A DNA stretch of 64,000 bases from Isoetes taiwanensis (GCA_021234155.1 JAJEKV010000204.1:46878-110877), one strand, 5' to 3'; positions 22,296 to 33,239 are shown, counted from the first letter of the stretch. Notes: generated from the letters alone by a model not told the origin. Numbers and translations are program-made.

Positions 22296-22664
22296 CATCC
22301 TATGACCCAGATCGTATGTTTTTTTTTTTTTGAAGAACTGTGTCATCAATATATTAAAAGAATGGTAATGTACAAAGCAAGTGAGGAGGAAGGAGAACTG
22401 CCCCAAAGAGACAGCGATACCTCGATACTCCACAACAAACTCATAGAAAAACTGCATGGGTGCCTCTTGTTTCGATTATGGTCATTTATGACGGGGGGTG
22501 CCTATCATTTTGAAATATAGAATACAGATTCTCCTAAGTTTTTGAAATATGAAATATTAGGACTCATCTCTATACGAGTTCGCCTAAGATTCGATACAGA
22601 GACTCGAAACTCTACCAAAATAATTCAATATCCTAATAAGGATGCTTTAACCAATACAAACAAC
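22296..22664 (-). repeat. tRNA-derived SINE-like copy 2, interrupted
   Basis: Same family. The 3' part (22296-22317) and the 5' part (22457-22664) are separated by an unrelated insertion at 22318-22456 that begins with a T run on plus. The B box is degraded (GAGTTTCGAGTCTC on minus). Confidence 0.55.
22318..22456 (-). mobile_element. Short poly(A)-tailed insertion inside SINE copy 2
   Basis: A 139-bp stretch that on the minus strand ends TTCTTCAAAAAAA, like the LINE tails at 5331 and 14284. It replaces about 11 bp of the SINE body. Probably a severely 5'-truncated LINE end. Confidence 0.4.
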
Positions 22665-22872
22665 AAACTAATCTGTTTATTTTATCTATTGAATCTATAT
22701 TTTTTTTTCTTTCTTTTTAGTAACCACCTATTCAATTGTTTTGGGGGTATGCTCTATGGCCTCAAGGATAGTAATTTATGTATCCATATCAAGTCCCCCT
22801 GGAATCCCTTGTTATTGTGCTACATATTCTAACGAGGTGCACCATAGACTATCTCAGTTATCGGATTTGTCC

Positions 22873-23107
22873 ATCCTATGACCCAGATCGTATGTTGGGG
22901 CTTCTGGGTGCCTCTTGTTTTAATATTGGAGGCACCTATGATTTTGAAATATAGAATACGTGTTCTCCTAAGGTTTGGAATATGAAATACCAAGACTCAT
23001 CTCTATACGAATTCGCCTAAGATTTTAGAATTTGAGATGCGGAGACTCGAACCTCTGCCAAAATAATTCAATATTCAAATAAGAGTGCTTTAACCAGTGC
23101 AACCAAC
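22873..23107 (-). repeat. tRNA-derived SINE-like copy 3
   Basis: The best preserved copy: head GGTTGCACTGGTTAAAG (about 23091-23107 on plus) and B box AGAGGTTCGAGTCTCC (about 23041-23056). The sequence beyond the head (TTTATTTTATCTATTGAATC, a T run, then CTTTCTTTTTA and CAATTGTTTTG) is also shared with copy 2, so copies 2 and 3 belong to a larger tandem duplication covering about 22457-23290. Confidence 0.6.
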
Positions 23108-23290
23108 AAACTAACGTGTTTATTTTATCTATTGAATCTTTTTTTTTTTTTTCTTTCTTTTTAATAGCCACATTTTCAATTGTTTTGAGGGTATGGTCTA
23201 TGTTCTCAAGGATAGTGATTTATGCATCCATATCAAATCCCCCTAGAACCCTCTGTTATTGTGCTACATATTGACATATGTGACACTGTC

Positions 23291-24080
23291 TTATTTTATA
23301 CCAGGAGAAATCCCTTAGCATAAAATAAGGCTCCATTCCCCTTAAAAAAAGGAACCGAACCTACCCAAACCTAAATGGGACATGTCTTATGAGACACCAC
23401 TCTAGTGAAAAATCACCCTAAATGTTTGTTCTCGCATTAGCTAGAGCTTAATTTGCAAGCTCCAAAATATAAGAAATCTATGTGCTTATAGGAAAACCAG
23501 TATTCATATTCAAGGGAGAGACAAAATGAAAATGCATTGAATTTGAAGGGCTAGCCATCGCCGCCATTGCATGACCACAACTACAGAGCCATCAAAAAAT
23601 ATACTATCAAGCATTGCTTGATTGATGCCCTTTGCTTGCACTTATAAATTATGCAAGTGCATACACATAGATGAATTTCAAATTGAATCAAGCTGATATC
23701 GCAAACAACACACAAACATCCCTACCTGGGTTCGACTTCCAGGGTTGCACAAAACACTACTATAAATAGAATCACACACTAGTGCCAATTCCCTATAGAT
23801 TTATTATGATATGATCTGATACAAAGAGACGACCCATCGACATCCACATGACATCTGTGCGATGTCGTCCCATGTCGCACATACGGGATACAAACATCAC
23901 TAGGGAAGTTGATGAAGGCTTTTGTTTGTTGTTGTGTAGGTTGATTTAGCCACAACAAACATTATAAAATACAAGAAATTTATCGCGGGGGCCTTACGGC
24001 CGCCGCGAACATTTCTCTCCTCCAACCTAATGCAAAAAGAATTTTTGTGCCAAGTCGAATAGTTCTCAAATTTGGACAAC
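23291..24080. other. Intergenic, no gene
   Basis: AT-rich DNA. The minus-strand frames at 23900-24174 overlap the tRNA-like segment and show no protein motif. Confidence 0.45.
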
Positions 24081-24084
24081 CTTT

Positions 24085-24175
24085 GGCTGTGAAATAACAT
24101 GCAGGAGTCGAACCTGCACAATTGCCATTTGTTTTGCGCCCGTATGATAGATAGGTGCTATAACCGACTACCATG
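24085..24175 (-). repeat. tRNA-like segment (SINE head or tRNA relic)
   Basis: On the minus strand, ATGGTAGTCGGTTATAGCA resembles a D-arm/A box. About 50 bases later, TGCAGGTTCGACTCCTGCA forms a perfect T-stem and loop with a consensus B box. The anticodon region is not clean and the acceptor stem does not close. I therefore call it a SINE head or tRNA pseudogene, not a tRNA gene. Confidence 0.45.
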
Positions 24176-24237
24176 GGATTCCCATTATTCTTGCATTACC
24201 ATTATTACCATTGCCATCATTTATTTTATTTTATTTT

Positions 24238-24576
24238 TGCATCCGATGACAGTCAGCGGGTTTTGGGCATTGGATGGGGTCAACCATTAACAATAGCTTG
24301 ACCACTAAACTGTCATCGCGATGGATGTTCTTTTCATTTATCTGGTCTTATTTTTTACATCCAATGACCTTGGGCTTTGGATGGGGGTCACCCATTACCA
24401 ATAGCTTGACCACTAGACTGGCATGGCGATGTTATTTATTGGATGCTCTTTTCATTTATCTTGTCTTATTTTTTACATCCAATGACAGTCAGCGGGTTTT
24501 GGGCTTTGGATGGGGGTCACCCATTACCAATAGCTTGACCACTAGACTGGCATGGCGATGTTATTTATTAAAAAAT
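24238..24576. repeat. Minisatellite, three units of about 115 bp
   Basis: Three imperfect direct units (starting about 24238, 24356 and 24476) share CATCC(A/G)ATGAC, TTGG..GGATGGGGGTCACCC, TTACCAATAGCTTGACC and CTGGCATGGCGATG. The second unit lacks the word CAGTCAGCGGGTTTTGG. No gene is involved. Confidence 0.9.
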
Positions 24577-24631
24577 GAATGACGTGAATCCAATGGTGAT
24601 CAGATAGCACATTATCTATCATCACACAGGT

Positions 24632-24662
<31 letters not shown>

Positions 24663-25098
24663 GGGCCATACCTTATCCGAATAACTTATTTGAAGAAAGT
24701 CGCGTGCACAATCGATTAGTGGTTGAAGAAAACAGACGTTAGCAGAGAAAAGGATTGAGAAAACATACTTCTGTATAAGAGACATGAAGAAGTTGCAAGC
24801 ATCTGCATATATGATGGTCACGGAAAAACTAGCTTGTTAGCAAACGAGTCCTTTAGTATATCTTACCTCTTGCATATACGTGTGAAGGCTTTCGTACGTA
24901 AAGGGAGTTTTTTTTTTTTTTTTTTTTCCTATAACGTTGAAGAAGTCATCTGTACCTACTTAATTAATGGTTAGGGAAAAGAAGATGCACATTAACATAG
25001 AAAAGGATTTAGGCAAACGTACCTTTGTAAAAGAGAATTGAAGAAATTGCAAGCACCTGGATATATGATGTCATAATTAAAAAAAAAAAACTTGGCTA
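24577..25098. other. Intergenic, Helitron 3' flank with T/A runs
   Basis: Contains a T run of more than 20 bases at 24638-24662, a second T run near 24909-24927 and an A run near 25079-25090. The Helitron 3' terminus (hairpin plus CTRR on the minus strand) should lie in or near this stretch, but I could not place it convincingly. Confidence 0.4.
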
Positions 25099-28000
25099 GC
25101 TAGCAAAGTAATTCTTTGTAGACGACATTCGCGGTATGTTTTGTTGTGTTATCCGGAGATAGGAGGATGAGTACATCTTCCCTCTTTCGTATGCGCATGA
25201 GGGCTGTGTATAATTGACCGTGTGCAAAGACATTTGTACGTAAATCAAGGACAACACGGTCCAACGTTAATCCTTGGCAGTTATTGAAGGTGGTGGAATA
25301 TGCCAGTCATAATGGTAGCTGGCGTCTGTGGATGGTCCATGGTCTATTTTCTGGTTGGTAAAAGAAGTCAGTTCTCGAAATAGGATATGTGCAATCATTT
25401 GAACGCGCTGTTGACCCTAGGACTTTTACCATTACAAACTTATCATGCATTGATGTGATCATGACTCTTGCATTCTTTACTAGACCTTTTTCCGTGTCAA
25501 GTCGTTTCATAACGTGGCATATTGCTCCTACTTTAAGGTTCAGTTCGTGTTCGGGGATGCCAGAATGCGTGAAATTGTTCAAAAAATCTGATGTTGCATA
25601 AGGGTGGTCATATATGATTTCATCCTGTTCACTGATGTGATCGTGGCTATAATATTTCTTACTTCTGTTGCACACTTTATCTAGCGTATGCTCGTTGAAA
25701 TCTTTGACGTGCTTGTTGATAGGAGACAGGAATGCTCGTTTCTCACATTGGCTTGGATTCTTCAAGATGTCAGACGGATACAGGAAGTCTTCTGCGTCGG
25801 CAATTTTGGTAGTTGTGTTAAATATATCTAATGAAACTGTGGATTGCTGCCAGTTTTCTCCTATGTTACCAACATACTGCATCAGCTCAGGATCACCCGC
25901 ATTTTGCACTGGCTGTTCTAATTTTAGCACGTGAAATGTTTGCCATAATGGAGATGATTTTATGGACGCACTAACTACTGCAGTTTTACCACCTCCCTTA
26001 ACGACAGGTGCTACTTGCCTGAAATCTCCAGAAGCTATGAAGTGTTTTGCTCCAAAGGGAGAACTGTTTTTACACAACTGTTGCAACAGGTTGTGTACAC
26101 TCTCTATAACTGCTATATTAGCCATTGGGAATTCATCCCAAATTATCGCTTTTGCTGCAATAAGACTGCATTTTTTTCTACAACTGGTATTTGAAAAAGC
26201 GAGTGAGCAGTTCGACCCCCGGGGTATTGAAGAGCTGCAAGTGCTGTTGTTCCGCATGGAAGCACTATGTTCTTGTTCCCGCATATTAATAAACATATAC
26301 AATTGAGAACAAACGTTTTTCCTGTACCAGCCTTGCCATTCACAAATATTGGTTGCTTGCTCTGTATCTGTTTTATCTCGTCTCGTATATATGTATATAC
26401 CTCTAATTGATTAGTGTTCATTGCGCTCGACATCTCTGCTACAGCTTCTAAATAAGCTTCATGATCGACAAACGTAGATAACTCATGCATTACATCTCTT
26501 ACGAGACGAGCGTGCAATTGTAATCCGAAGGCTACGATGTTAGTGCCGTGCTGAATCAATATATTATTGATTAGGTGGAGTGATTCGTTAAATGCAACTG
26601 TTTCATCATTCGAGTATTGGTCTAGCAAGTCAATGCTCATCGGTACTCGGAATCTACTCCATATCTCGAGTGCTGGTGCTTGATCAAGTAAGACCATTGC
26701 AAATAAAAATCGTAGTTGTGTGGGACTTAGAGACAACGACGTTGCTTCTTCCATAATCAGCGTTGCCTCGTTACATGCTGCAAGTAGTCCATGTGCCTCT
26801 GCAGCTTGTCGATAAGTTTCATGTTCCAAATTATTTACGATTTTGATTTCATCCCATGTTCTTACAGGCCGATGTATTAGGATTTGCCTTAAATAAAATG
26901 CTTCACCAACCCGAGGTAATAATAAACGTACTCTACATATAATCGGTTGCGTAGATCTCTTCTTGACAATGTTTCTCACGTATCCTGGTCGTTCTTGCTC
27001 TAGATACTCACCATGTTGCAAGATAGATGTCCCATTATATGGACTTAATGTGTATTGTTCATGATATTGGATATATGTGAGTGAATCAAACTCAGAATCT
27101 AGTGGCCGTGAAAAATAATGATCCAAGAGCGAATTTGTATTTGGTAATCGTAGGTGTAGTGGGAGACATCTGACGGATGGCGATTTATGTGTTATATGAT
27201 AGGACATTATTCTCCACAATGCCTCCATGGCAGACAGATACCGTCCATTCACGTAGTCCCGTATTTCGTTCGTAGCATTTGGTTTAGTAGGTTTATCCGA
27301 TGATATATTTTCGAAAGAATCTTTAGACGTTTCTATTCCTTGCCCTCCATTTGCTAACGAGGTACATGACATGTATTGAGTTGCTTGACTATTTATTGAT
27401 GAAGATTGACTTGCAGACTCATTATCTTGTGCTACTCGAAAGTTGGCACTATTGAACCCTTTATATATATAACCATAGAGATAGGAAAAGACGTGCACAG
27501 TAGATGCAACGTCCACGGTGATCTCGAATCGAGATATGTTGTGGGATTCACGGGCTTTGGGAAGTTGTAACAGCAGGAAGAATTGTTAGAAGAACATCTC
27601 TCTGTGTGCCTATGAATCATGAACTTTTGTACTTTTGCTCGAAGGACTGGATCCGATGGCAGCCTAGCAGAAATGATCTCATCGATACAATCGATTGGTA
27701 TATCAGGTTTTGTGCGTAGCACAAGGTGAGCATGGGGCAATTCTCGTTTCTGGAACTCTACAACATGTATCATATATGATATACGTTGAAAGAACTTTCA
27801 TAGCAAGTCTTTTAGTCGTTGTAGTCTACCGTGGAAACATCGAACTACGATCATAGAAGCATCGGATGCATTTTGTCCTGGCCTAAGTGCAGTTCGTATC
27901 TCGGGCCAATCTGTGTTTGTTGTCATCGTAATAAATAGGGTAGGACGACCTTTTGCCCTTGAGAGTGCTAATGCGTCTGCTACTTGTACCGAACACCATC

Positions 28001-28292
28001 TTTTACAACACAAGAATGATGCAGGTAAGATAATGTCATTTTCATCATCGTTATCGTGTTCGGAATTATCCTCATCATACTGTATTCTTCTGTTGCGGAA
28101 CGCCATTGTTTTAAAATAATTTAGGCGGGCATCCTCAACTCTCGAATACATATATACTAGGTATTCTCCGCAGAGTCGACCTAACAGCAAGAACCGATCT
28201 TCATGTAATAACCTTGTCCTATACCATTGCAATTGCGTCAAATTGTGCTCATTTCTAGGCCCCCATTGGGCCTATCCTAATGTGCCATGGGG
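25099..28292 (-). pseudogene. Helitron RepHel gene, C-terminal part
   Basis: Minus-strand frames give the order expected of a Helitron transposase. First is the end of the helitron_like_N domain (LPASFLCCKRWCSVQVADA, about 28060). The rolling-circle Rep follows, with its HUH-type motif (EFQKRELPHAHLVL, about 27750) and tyrosine motif (YLYGYIYKGFNSANF, about 27480-27435). Then comes the Pif1-type helicase: Walker A NGKAGTGKTF (about 26330), Walker B IWDEFPMAN (about 26130), GDFRQVAPV (about 26010), and the C-terminal STTFNNCQGLTLDR and GQLYTALMRIRKREDV near 25290-25190. Frame changes at about 25307, 26150-26300, 27440-27515 and 27775-27800 make it a pseudogene. At its 5' end it reads GTLG and then WGPRNEHNLTQLQWYRTR, directly after the inserted TIR element. 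Its N-terminus is at 52322-53527. Confidence 0.93.
28285..28292. repeat. Target-site duplication, left copy (CCATGGGG)
   Basis: CCATGGGG directly precedes the left TIR and recurs at 52322-52329 after the right TIR. Because the flanks and TIR ends are G/C runs around a palindrome, a 6-bp (CATGGG) or 4-bp (ATGG) duplication with slightly longer TIRs fits equally well. Confidence 0.8.
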
Positions 28293-28316
28293 GTGAAAGC
28301 ATGTTGTAGTGGAACA
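28293..28316 (+). repeat. Left terminal inverted repeat (24 bp)
   Basis: Begins GTGAAAGCATGTTG and ends GTGGAACA. Identical, reversed, to 52298-52321. Beyond it the two ends differ in order but share CACCACATTTTT-like words. Confidence 0.92.
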
Positions 28317-28559
28317 AAAACGTGCATTTTAGCACCACATTTTTGGGTGCTAAGTGTGGTGGGAACTACCGAATTTGTAGTGGGAGAGGCAGTTATTTTT
28401 TCAAAAATACACATGATTACTTATTCAAAATTTTGTCCTTTCAGTCTTATTCAGGCTTATTCAGCAATGTACACGATCATTTTCCCTCAAAAACTCTGAT
28501 CACGCTCCCTTAATCCGGCAAGACCATTTCTGATTTCTGGCAAGAAGATCGATCACGAA

Positions 28560-29158
28560 ATGGCTCTGATCATACCGGACTTGAATGCCACGGGATACAC
28601 CTACAAGGAAATGTACAGGCAAGAAAAGCATTACGCCACACAAGAAGAAATCGAGTCTGTTTGGGGACCGAAAGTATTAGGAAAATCCACTTACAGGTGG
28701 GTTGCATTCTAGATTCGGGGATGCCCATGATTCTCTGTTGTTTAGAATATTGTTTTGTTTCATCATGCAGGTTGAAGAATCTGAGCAAGGAGATGTATAA
28801 TGAATATATGTGCCTTTACAAAAAAATCACAGGCATGAAGTGTGCCTGGGGAGGCATGGCCTCACAGACTATGGCTGTTGCGTATTACCTTCACACAAAA
28901 GGAAAATAAATAAACTGGTTGAGTTTCTGGCAACAGTTAAGAGAAAAAGAGTCTGAAGCCTCTCCGTCCCAACGTAAGAGGAAGAATGCAAGCATTTCAA
29001 ATAGTGAGGAAGCAGAGCAACATGCCACAGATGATGCTTCCTCTCTTGAAATGACTAGGCCACAATTCAAGCCTCCTCAAGCTGTAAGAAGAATCTCTGG
29101 GAAAATCTTGAAAAAAATAGGTACTTTTCAACCCTCTTCTTACGGAACCACCATATGA
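28560..29158 (+). CDS. Small spliced gene at the left end, unknown function
   Basis: The start is ATG 28560 (MALIIPDLNATGYTYKEMY). Exon 1 ends at 28696 and a 74-bp intron (GTGGGT...ATGCAG, 28697-28770) rejoins the frame in correct phase at an Arg codon. The protein continues RLKNLSKEMYNEYMCLYKK and GMKCAWGGMASQTMAVAYYL to TAA at 28907-28909. The same frame stays open beyond the stop (INWLSFWQQLREKESE, a basic QRKRKN patch, KPPQAVRRISGKILKK) to 29158, so either the TAA is a nonsense change or a second intron removes it. With read-through the product is about 170 residues, with a helical N-terminal half and a basic, Ser/Glu-rich tail that looks nuclear. I know no matching family. Its place next to the TIR suggests a gene of the element itself, perhaps a DNA-binding accessory. 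Confidence 0.55.
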
Positions 29159-29284
29159 TGCAATTTAATATTGGGCTGTTATTTTCAGCAAAGGTCTAGC
29201 AAGCTTGAACAATCGGTACACCACTTACTTCTTCATTTGGGTGTATTGTAAGTTATGTGTAGGAAATTTTGTTTGCTAGTTTCG

Positions 29285-29880
29285 AGTTGTGGTGGATAAT
29301 TTCAGTTCACGATGAGTATGTAGCTCCAAATGTGTTCTGGAGACAGATCATATGGTGCCAATTATATGTTAATAATGTAGTTTGTAGCATATATAGTGTC
29401 ACATATAGTGCCAAGCGTGGTACCTTTTTGAATAGTGAATTGGCTTCCATATGTTTCTATACTTAGTGTCATATGTGATGTTAGATATGGTGATACTTGT
29501 GAATGGTGGATTATGCGCCATATGTGGTGCCAAGCTAGCTGCGCTAAATATTGCACCACGCTATCCGCCACATATGGGGTGGTGGATGCCTCGGGATGTG
29601 GTGCCTTACGTGCATTGTGGTGCCACATGTGGTGTCTAATGTGGCACCACTATGGATCCACAATTTGCACCACATGTGATGTCTTTGACGCCATTTGTGG
29701 TGCGAAGTAATGGATTGCCATATGTGGTGCCTTGGGTGCATTGTGGTGCCATATGTGGTGTGGCATGTGGCACCGGTTTGGTGCCACATGCCACACCACA
29801 TGTGGTGAATATGACGCCATTTGTGGTGCAAAGTTTGTCATGATGGAATTTGTGGTGTGTAAAGTGGTGCCTGTTGTGTC
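29285..29880 (+). repeat. Left TGTGGTG motif cluster
   Basis: About 14 copies of TGTGGTG, mostly on the plus strand, many as ATGTGGTGCC or in palindromes such as CACATGTGGTG, at irregular spacing. The reading direction is inward from the left TIR. Comparable clusters occur at 44.97-45.54, 46.65, 48.73-48.81 and (reversed) 50.93-51.45 kb. Outside the 24-kb element I found only isolated occurrences. Confidence 0.8.
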
Positions 29881-30130
29881 ATGTGGTACTAATCTTGGAT
29901 TACTTTTTCGGTTGAATTCAACAGACACTTTGGGAGAATGGATCAACTCTACAAGATCGAAGTGATTGATTGTAAGGCAAGGTTGCAAACTTGTGATCAA
30001 AAAACTGCGGGTGCTACAAATGAAGGTTCAAACAACTTGAGTTCAGGCCAGAAGATGAATAAAGATTTAAAAAATGGAAAGGAATGATTAAGGATAAACC
30101 AAGTTAGATGCGAGGCGGTATTAGGGCTAT

Positions 30131-30466
30131 ATGCCAAGATACGAGGTTGAGCTGAAGGAACTATTACGAGAACTTGAGCGCGGACAAAAATCGAGGAGCT
30201 TAATCTGGCTGTCGACCCGGGGAAGCGGCAACCCACAAACATTGAAAGTCTTTGGAACCAAGGTTAGAGAGGTTTACGTCTTGCAAGGACCGTCTTCCTT
30301 TATTTGTCTTGGATCCACTACTTCGGACCTTGATAAGGTTGAAGATTATGGTAGTGGTTGTCCATTTACGTGGCAAGATCCTCCAGTGGATGGGGAAACC
30401 ACTACCAACTTTGATTTCTTTGAATGCGGTCACCAATACCATCTTCCATGTCTCTCGACCTCTTGA
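30131..30466 (+). CDS. ORF with a Cys/His motif, unidentified
   Basis: An open frame of about 110 codons. It begins YEVELKELLRELERGQK (helical) and ends GCPFTWQDPP, then FDFFECGHQYHLPCLS. The ending CGHQYHLPC resembles the distal half of a zinc-binding ring-type motif (C-x-H-x3-H-x2-C). No matching first half is in frame, so it may be an exon of a spliced gene or a captured fragment. It lies between the left TGTGGTG cluster and the hairpin array, on the same strand as its neighbours. Confidence 0.35.
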   Translation: MPRYEVELKELLRELERGQKSRSLIWLSTRGSGNPQTLKVFGTKVREVYVLQGPSSFICLGSTTSDLDKVEDYGSGCPFTWQDPPVDGETTTNFDFFECGHQYHLPCLSTS

Positions 30467-30753
30467 GGTACTTCATAACAAAATTCTGAAGTGCTTAGTA
30501 TAATTGTATTCTCATTGACAAATTTGCGTTCACTTTGCGGGATTTGTAATCAACATTGCATTGAGAATTCTTTGTCATGAATTTTCTCTGACATGGGTAC
30601 AAGCCTTAGGTGTGAGTAGGGAGGATCAAAAGCAACTTCAAGCTCTTGAGGCACTTACGGTGAGCACTTATAGGTAGCTTAGTTTACATGCTAAGGGCGA
30701 TGTAAGGGACGGATGCCAATTAGGATTAGTGGACTTCCTAATCTTTCACCCGG

Positions 30754-31139
30754 CTTAGTCTCTTTAAGTTTGTCTGTTTGATGTGTCTAATTTGCCCCTA
30801 GGATGAGGTGGCTCACTCATTTTAGGTGGCTAATTAGATACATCAAGCAGAAACTTCAAACGAGAGTAAAGCGGCTTAGTCTCCCGTTTTACGTTTGTTG
30901 TATCTAATTTGCCCCCCTAGGATGACATCGCTCACTTTCGGTGGCGAATTAGATACATCAACGAGAAACTTCGAAAAAGGAGTAAGCCGGACATAAAACA
31001 AGATCCCTGGCTGGCTTAGTCTCTTTTGCTTCTCTGTTTTGTGTATCTAAAGTGCCCCACGGGATGAGATCATTTCGCTCATTTTAGGGGACACTTTAGG
31101 TATATAAAAATAGGAACATCGTAAAAGAGAGTAAAAAAG
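30754..31139 (+). repeat. Three tandem hairpin units of about 120 bp
   Basis: Units at 30754-30874, 30875-30990 and 31015-31139 each begin CTTAGTCTC and end GAGTAA(A/G). Each folds on itself: the left arm (TGTATCTAATTTGCCCC) pairs with the right arm (GGTGGCTAATTAGATACA), with a loop around GGATGA..GCTCA. The three units differ from one another, but the base changes leave the arms complementary. Confidence 0.8.
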
Positions 31140-31376
31140 TCCGGAGCTTAGTTAAAAAACCAAAGCATAGTTACAATCAATTGTGATTCAATTCCAAGTT
31201 TGCAGAGCATGGTGCCGTTTACTAATTGAGGTCTAGCTGTTCATCTTGGTGGCAATGACTATGTGAGTCCATCTAGCACACCAAAAGGGAATTATTTTCT
31301 ACCCTCAAAGGTAACCAAGTCTTGTTTGATGCAATTGGGATATGTAGCTTACTTCTTCATCCCTACTTTGTAGATA

Positions 31377-32581
31377 TAGAGGTACAATGTGGTCAGTTAG
31401 GGGGACACGACACTCACACCCCCCCGAAAGCATTAGACCTGAGATAGAAACTTCGGGCAAATCAGAAGATGCATTAGGTTACAGAAAGTTGGACAAATCA
31501 GTAGATGTCAACAAATCAGTAGGTGCATCAAGTCAAGCTCCAGTAGGTGCTCCAACTGGACAACAATCTGCCAGATCAGCAGATGCATTAAGTCATGCTC
31601 CACACCAATCACGCCAAATCAGCGGATGCATCGGGTTATGATCCGAACAAATCGTTAGGTGAATGTAAGTCACAAGGTAACTTCCAACCTTTTGTGCCCT
31701 GTCTTCTTTTTAATTTGACCCATATAGTTCTTGAATCTGTTAAATTTTTGCTATTTGGAAGTGTCTCGGAGAAAAAGCAAGAGCAGAATTCCAAGCAAAA
31801 GACACCTCCAAGACATTACGAGCAGAAGTTTCCAACCCACGCACGAAGAGATCTTTGAAGCGAAGTTTCCAGCCCTGCACCAAGAAATCTTCAAGCGAAG
31901 TTTTCGACCACCGCACCAACTCTGTCCATGCAGAAGACTACAAGGTTAAGCCCAATCCTGCTTGTTTTTTACTACAATGGAGTTCTGGGTAGAAGCTATG
32001 ACAAGAGTGAGTCCATACCCACTGCCAAAGAAGATGATGTTAAGTTGATCACACTTAAGCGAGAACCAAGTGGGTAGTAACTAGACCATTTGGGCGAGTT
32101 CATAGATTGGTGCAGTCAGAATTTTCATATAGCACTTTGGTCCAGCCTGCAGGCTCAAAACTTGAGAGTCATAGTTAAGGGAGCATTGATGAAACACAAG
32201 GGCAAATTCAAGTTCATATGGAGTCAGGATCAGTGTACCAACACAAATTTATTTAACAGTAAAAAGCCAATTTTTTTGAAGCACCTGAAAAAGGTCTACG
32301 ACGAATTTCCAGGTTTCACAAAAGAGAACGTGCTTCTCATTGATGACAGCAGATACAAAGGGTACCTCAATGTGCCAAACACCATGATCTGTCCAAACAG
32401 CTGGAGCCCTGACAGAGTAGATGGCAATTTCCTCATGAATGATCTAAAGGTTTGGCTTCAGGGGTTGCTGAAGGCAGGGAATGTGCAAAGTTATGTCGAA
32501 AGCAACAAAATGCTGAATATATTTGACACTGAGAGTCAAATTTGTATTAATATGATGAAAAAACATAGAACTAAAGCCTAG
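31377..32581 (+). pseudogene. FCP1/NIF-like HAD phosphatase fragment, decayed
   Basis: A candidate exon at 31377-31664 (acceptor TTTGTAG, donor AAT|GTAAGT) encodes a low-complexity repeat of a KS(A/V)DA(L/S)GY type. From about 31955 the frame reads LLVFYYNGVLGRSYD, then two stops and an indel near 32070-32085. The FCP1-homology domain follows: GEFIDWCSQNFHIALWSS, KFKFIWSQDQC, PIFLKHLKKVYDEFPGF, NVLLIDDSRYKGYLN, with a C-terminal helix to 32581. FCP1/SCP-type phosphatases remove phosphate from Ser/Thr through a DxDx(T/V) motif; here the aligned segment is VFYYNGVL, so both catalytic Asp residues are absent. The sequence downstream was later interrupted by the Gypsy at 32634. Probably host-derived cargo. 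Confidence 0.7.
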
Positions 32582-32628
32582 AAATAGTATTATTGTGTAT
32601 ATGATGTAACCTCTCTTGACTTTTTAAT

Positions 32629-32633
32629 ATAAA
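32629..32633. repeat. Gypsy target-site duplication, left (ATAAA)
   Basis: ATAAA precedes the TGTTTGG LTR start and recurs at 43798-43802 directly after the other LTR. Confidence 0.9.
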
Positions 32634-33231
32634 TGTTTGGGGTCTGGGTTCGGGAACTCCTGCAAGACAGCCCTCTGTGAGGACCCTTGGATCTAACAGG
32701 AGAATCCGGGGGGAACTATGTCACGCGGGATTTGCAAGAAAAGAACAAGAAGAAGAAAACGGAACAGAAAAGAACAATGAGAGGAAAATGATATGCTTCC
32801 CTGATATCACTGATGAACATACATGAGCTCTCGCAATTGAGAGAAGACTGAAAAGAGACAAGACTCAAAACTCATCTAGCCATCATATGCTAGCTCTACT
32901 CATATATATAGTACAATGGCCTTTGGCCCAATATAGACACTCTGACTGATCTCGGTGCCGACTTCTGGAAAGAGGCCTGATTTGGAGGAATGTTGGCGGT
33001 GCCTCTTGAAGTGCCTCGAATCACGCCCGCCGGCCTGGGTGGTGGTGGGCCATCACTTGTCTGACGGCGGGCGCCTCTTGTTGACGGACCTTGAGCTTTG
33101 ACTGCGTGGTCTGCTGCTTGGTCTTGGCTGGGCTTTGGAAAGCCCGACCCGCGTACTGTCTGTGGATCCTTAAGCTTGACCTGGTCCGTCGTATGCATGA
33201 ATAGTCTGAACCGGGGAGGCTGGGACTAACA
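32634..33231 (-). repeat. Gypsy 3' LTR
   Basis: 598 bp, TGTTTGG...ACTAACA on plus. On the minus strand it is preceded by the polypurine tract GGTGGGGAG (33232-33240), which sets the element orientation. It aligns end to end with 43218-43797, but with many small indels. Confidence 0.92.
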
Positions 33232-33239
33232 CTCCCCAC

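Noticed and set aside
24085-24175. Functional tRNA gene
   Set aside because: Acceptor and anticodon stems do not pair.
25389-26306. Plus-strand frames of 70-114 codons
   Set aside because: They mirror the Helitron helicase on the opposite strand, which has clear motifs.
25099-28292. A host Pif1 DNA helicase gene
   Set aside because: The HUH Rep domain and helitron-type N-terminus lie in the same unit, which host Pif1 lacks.
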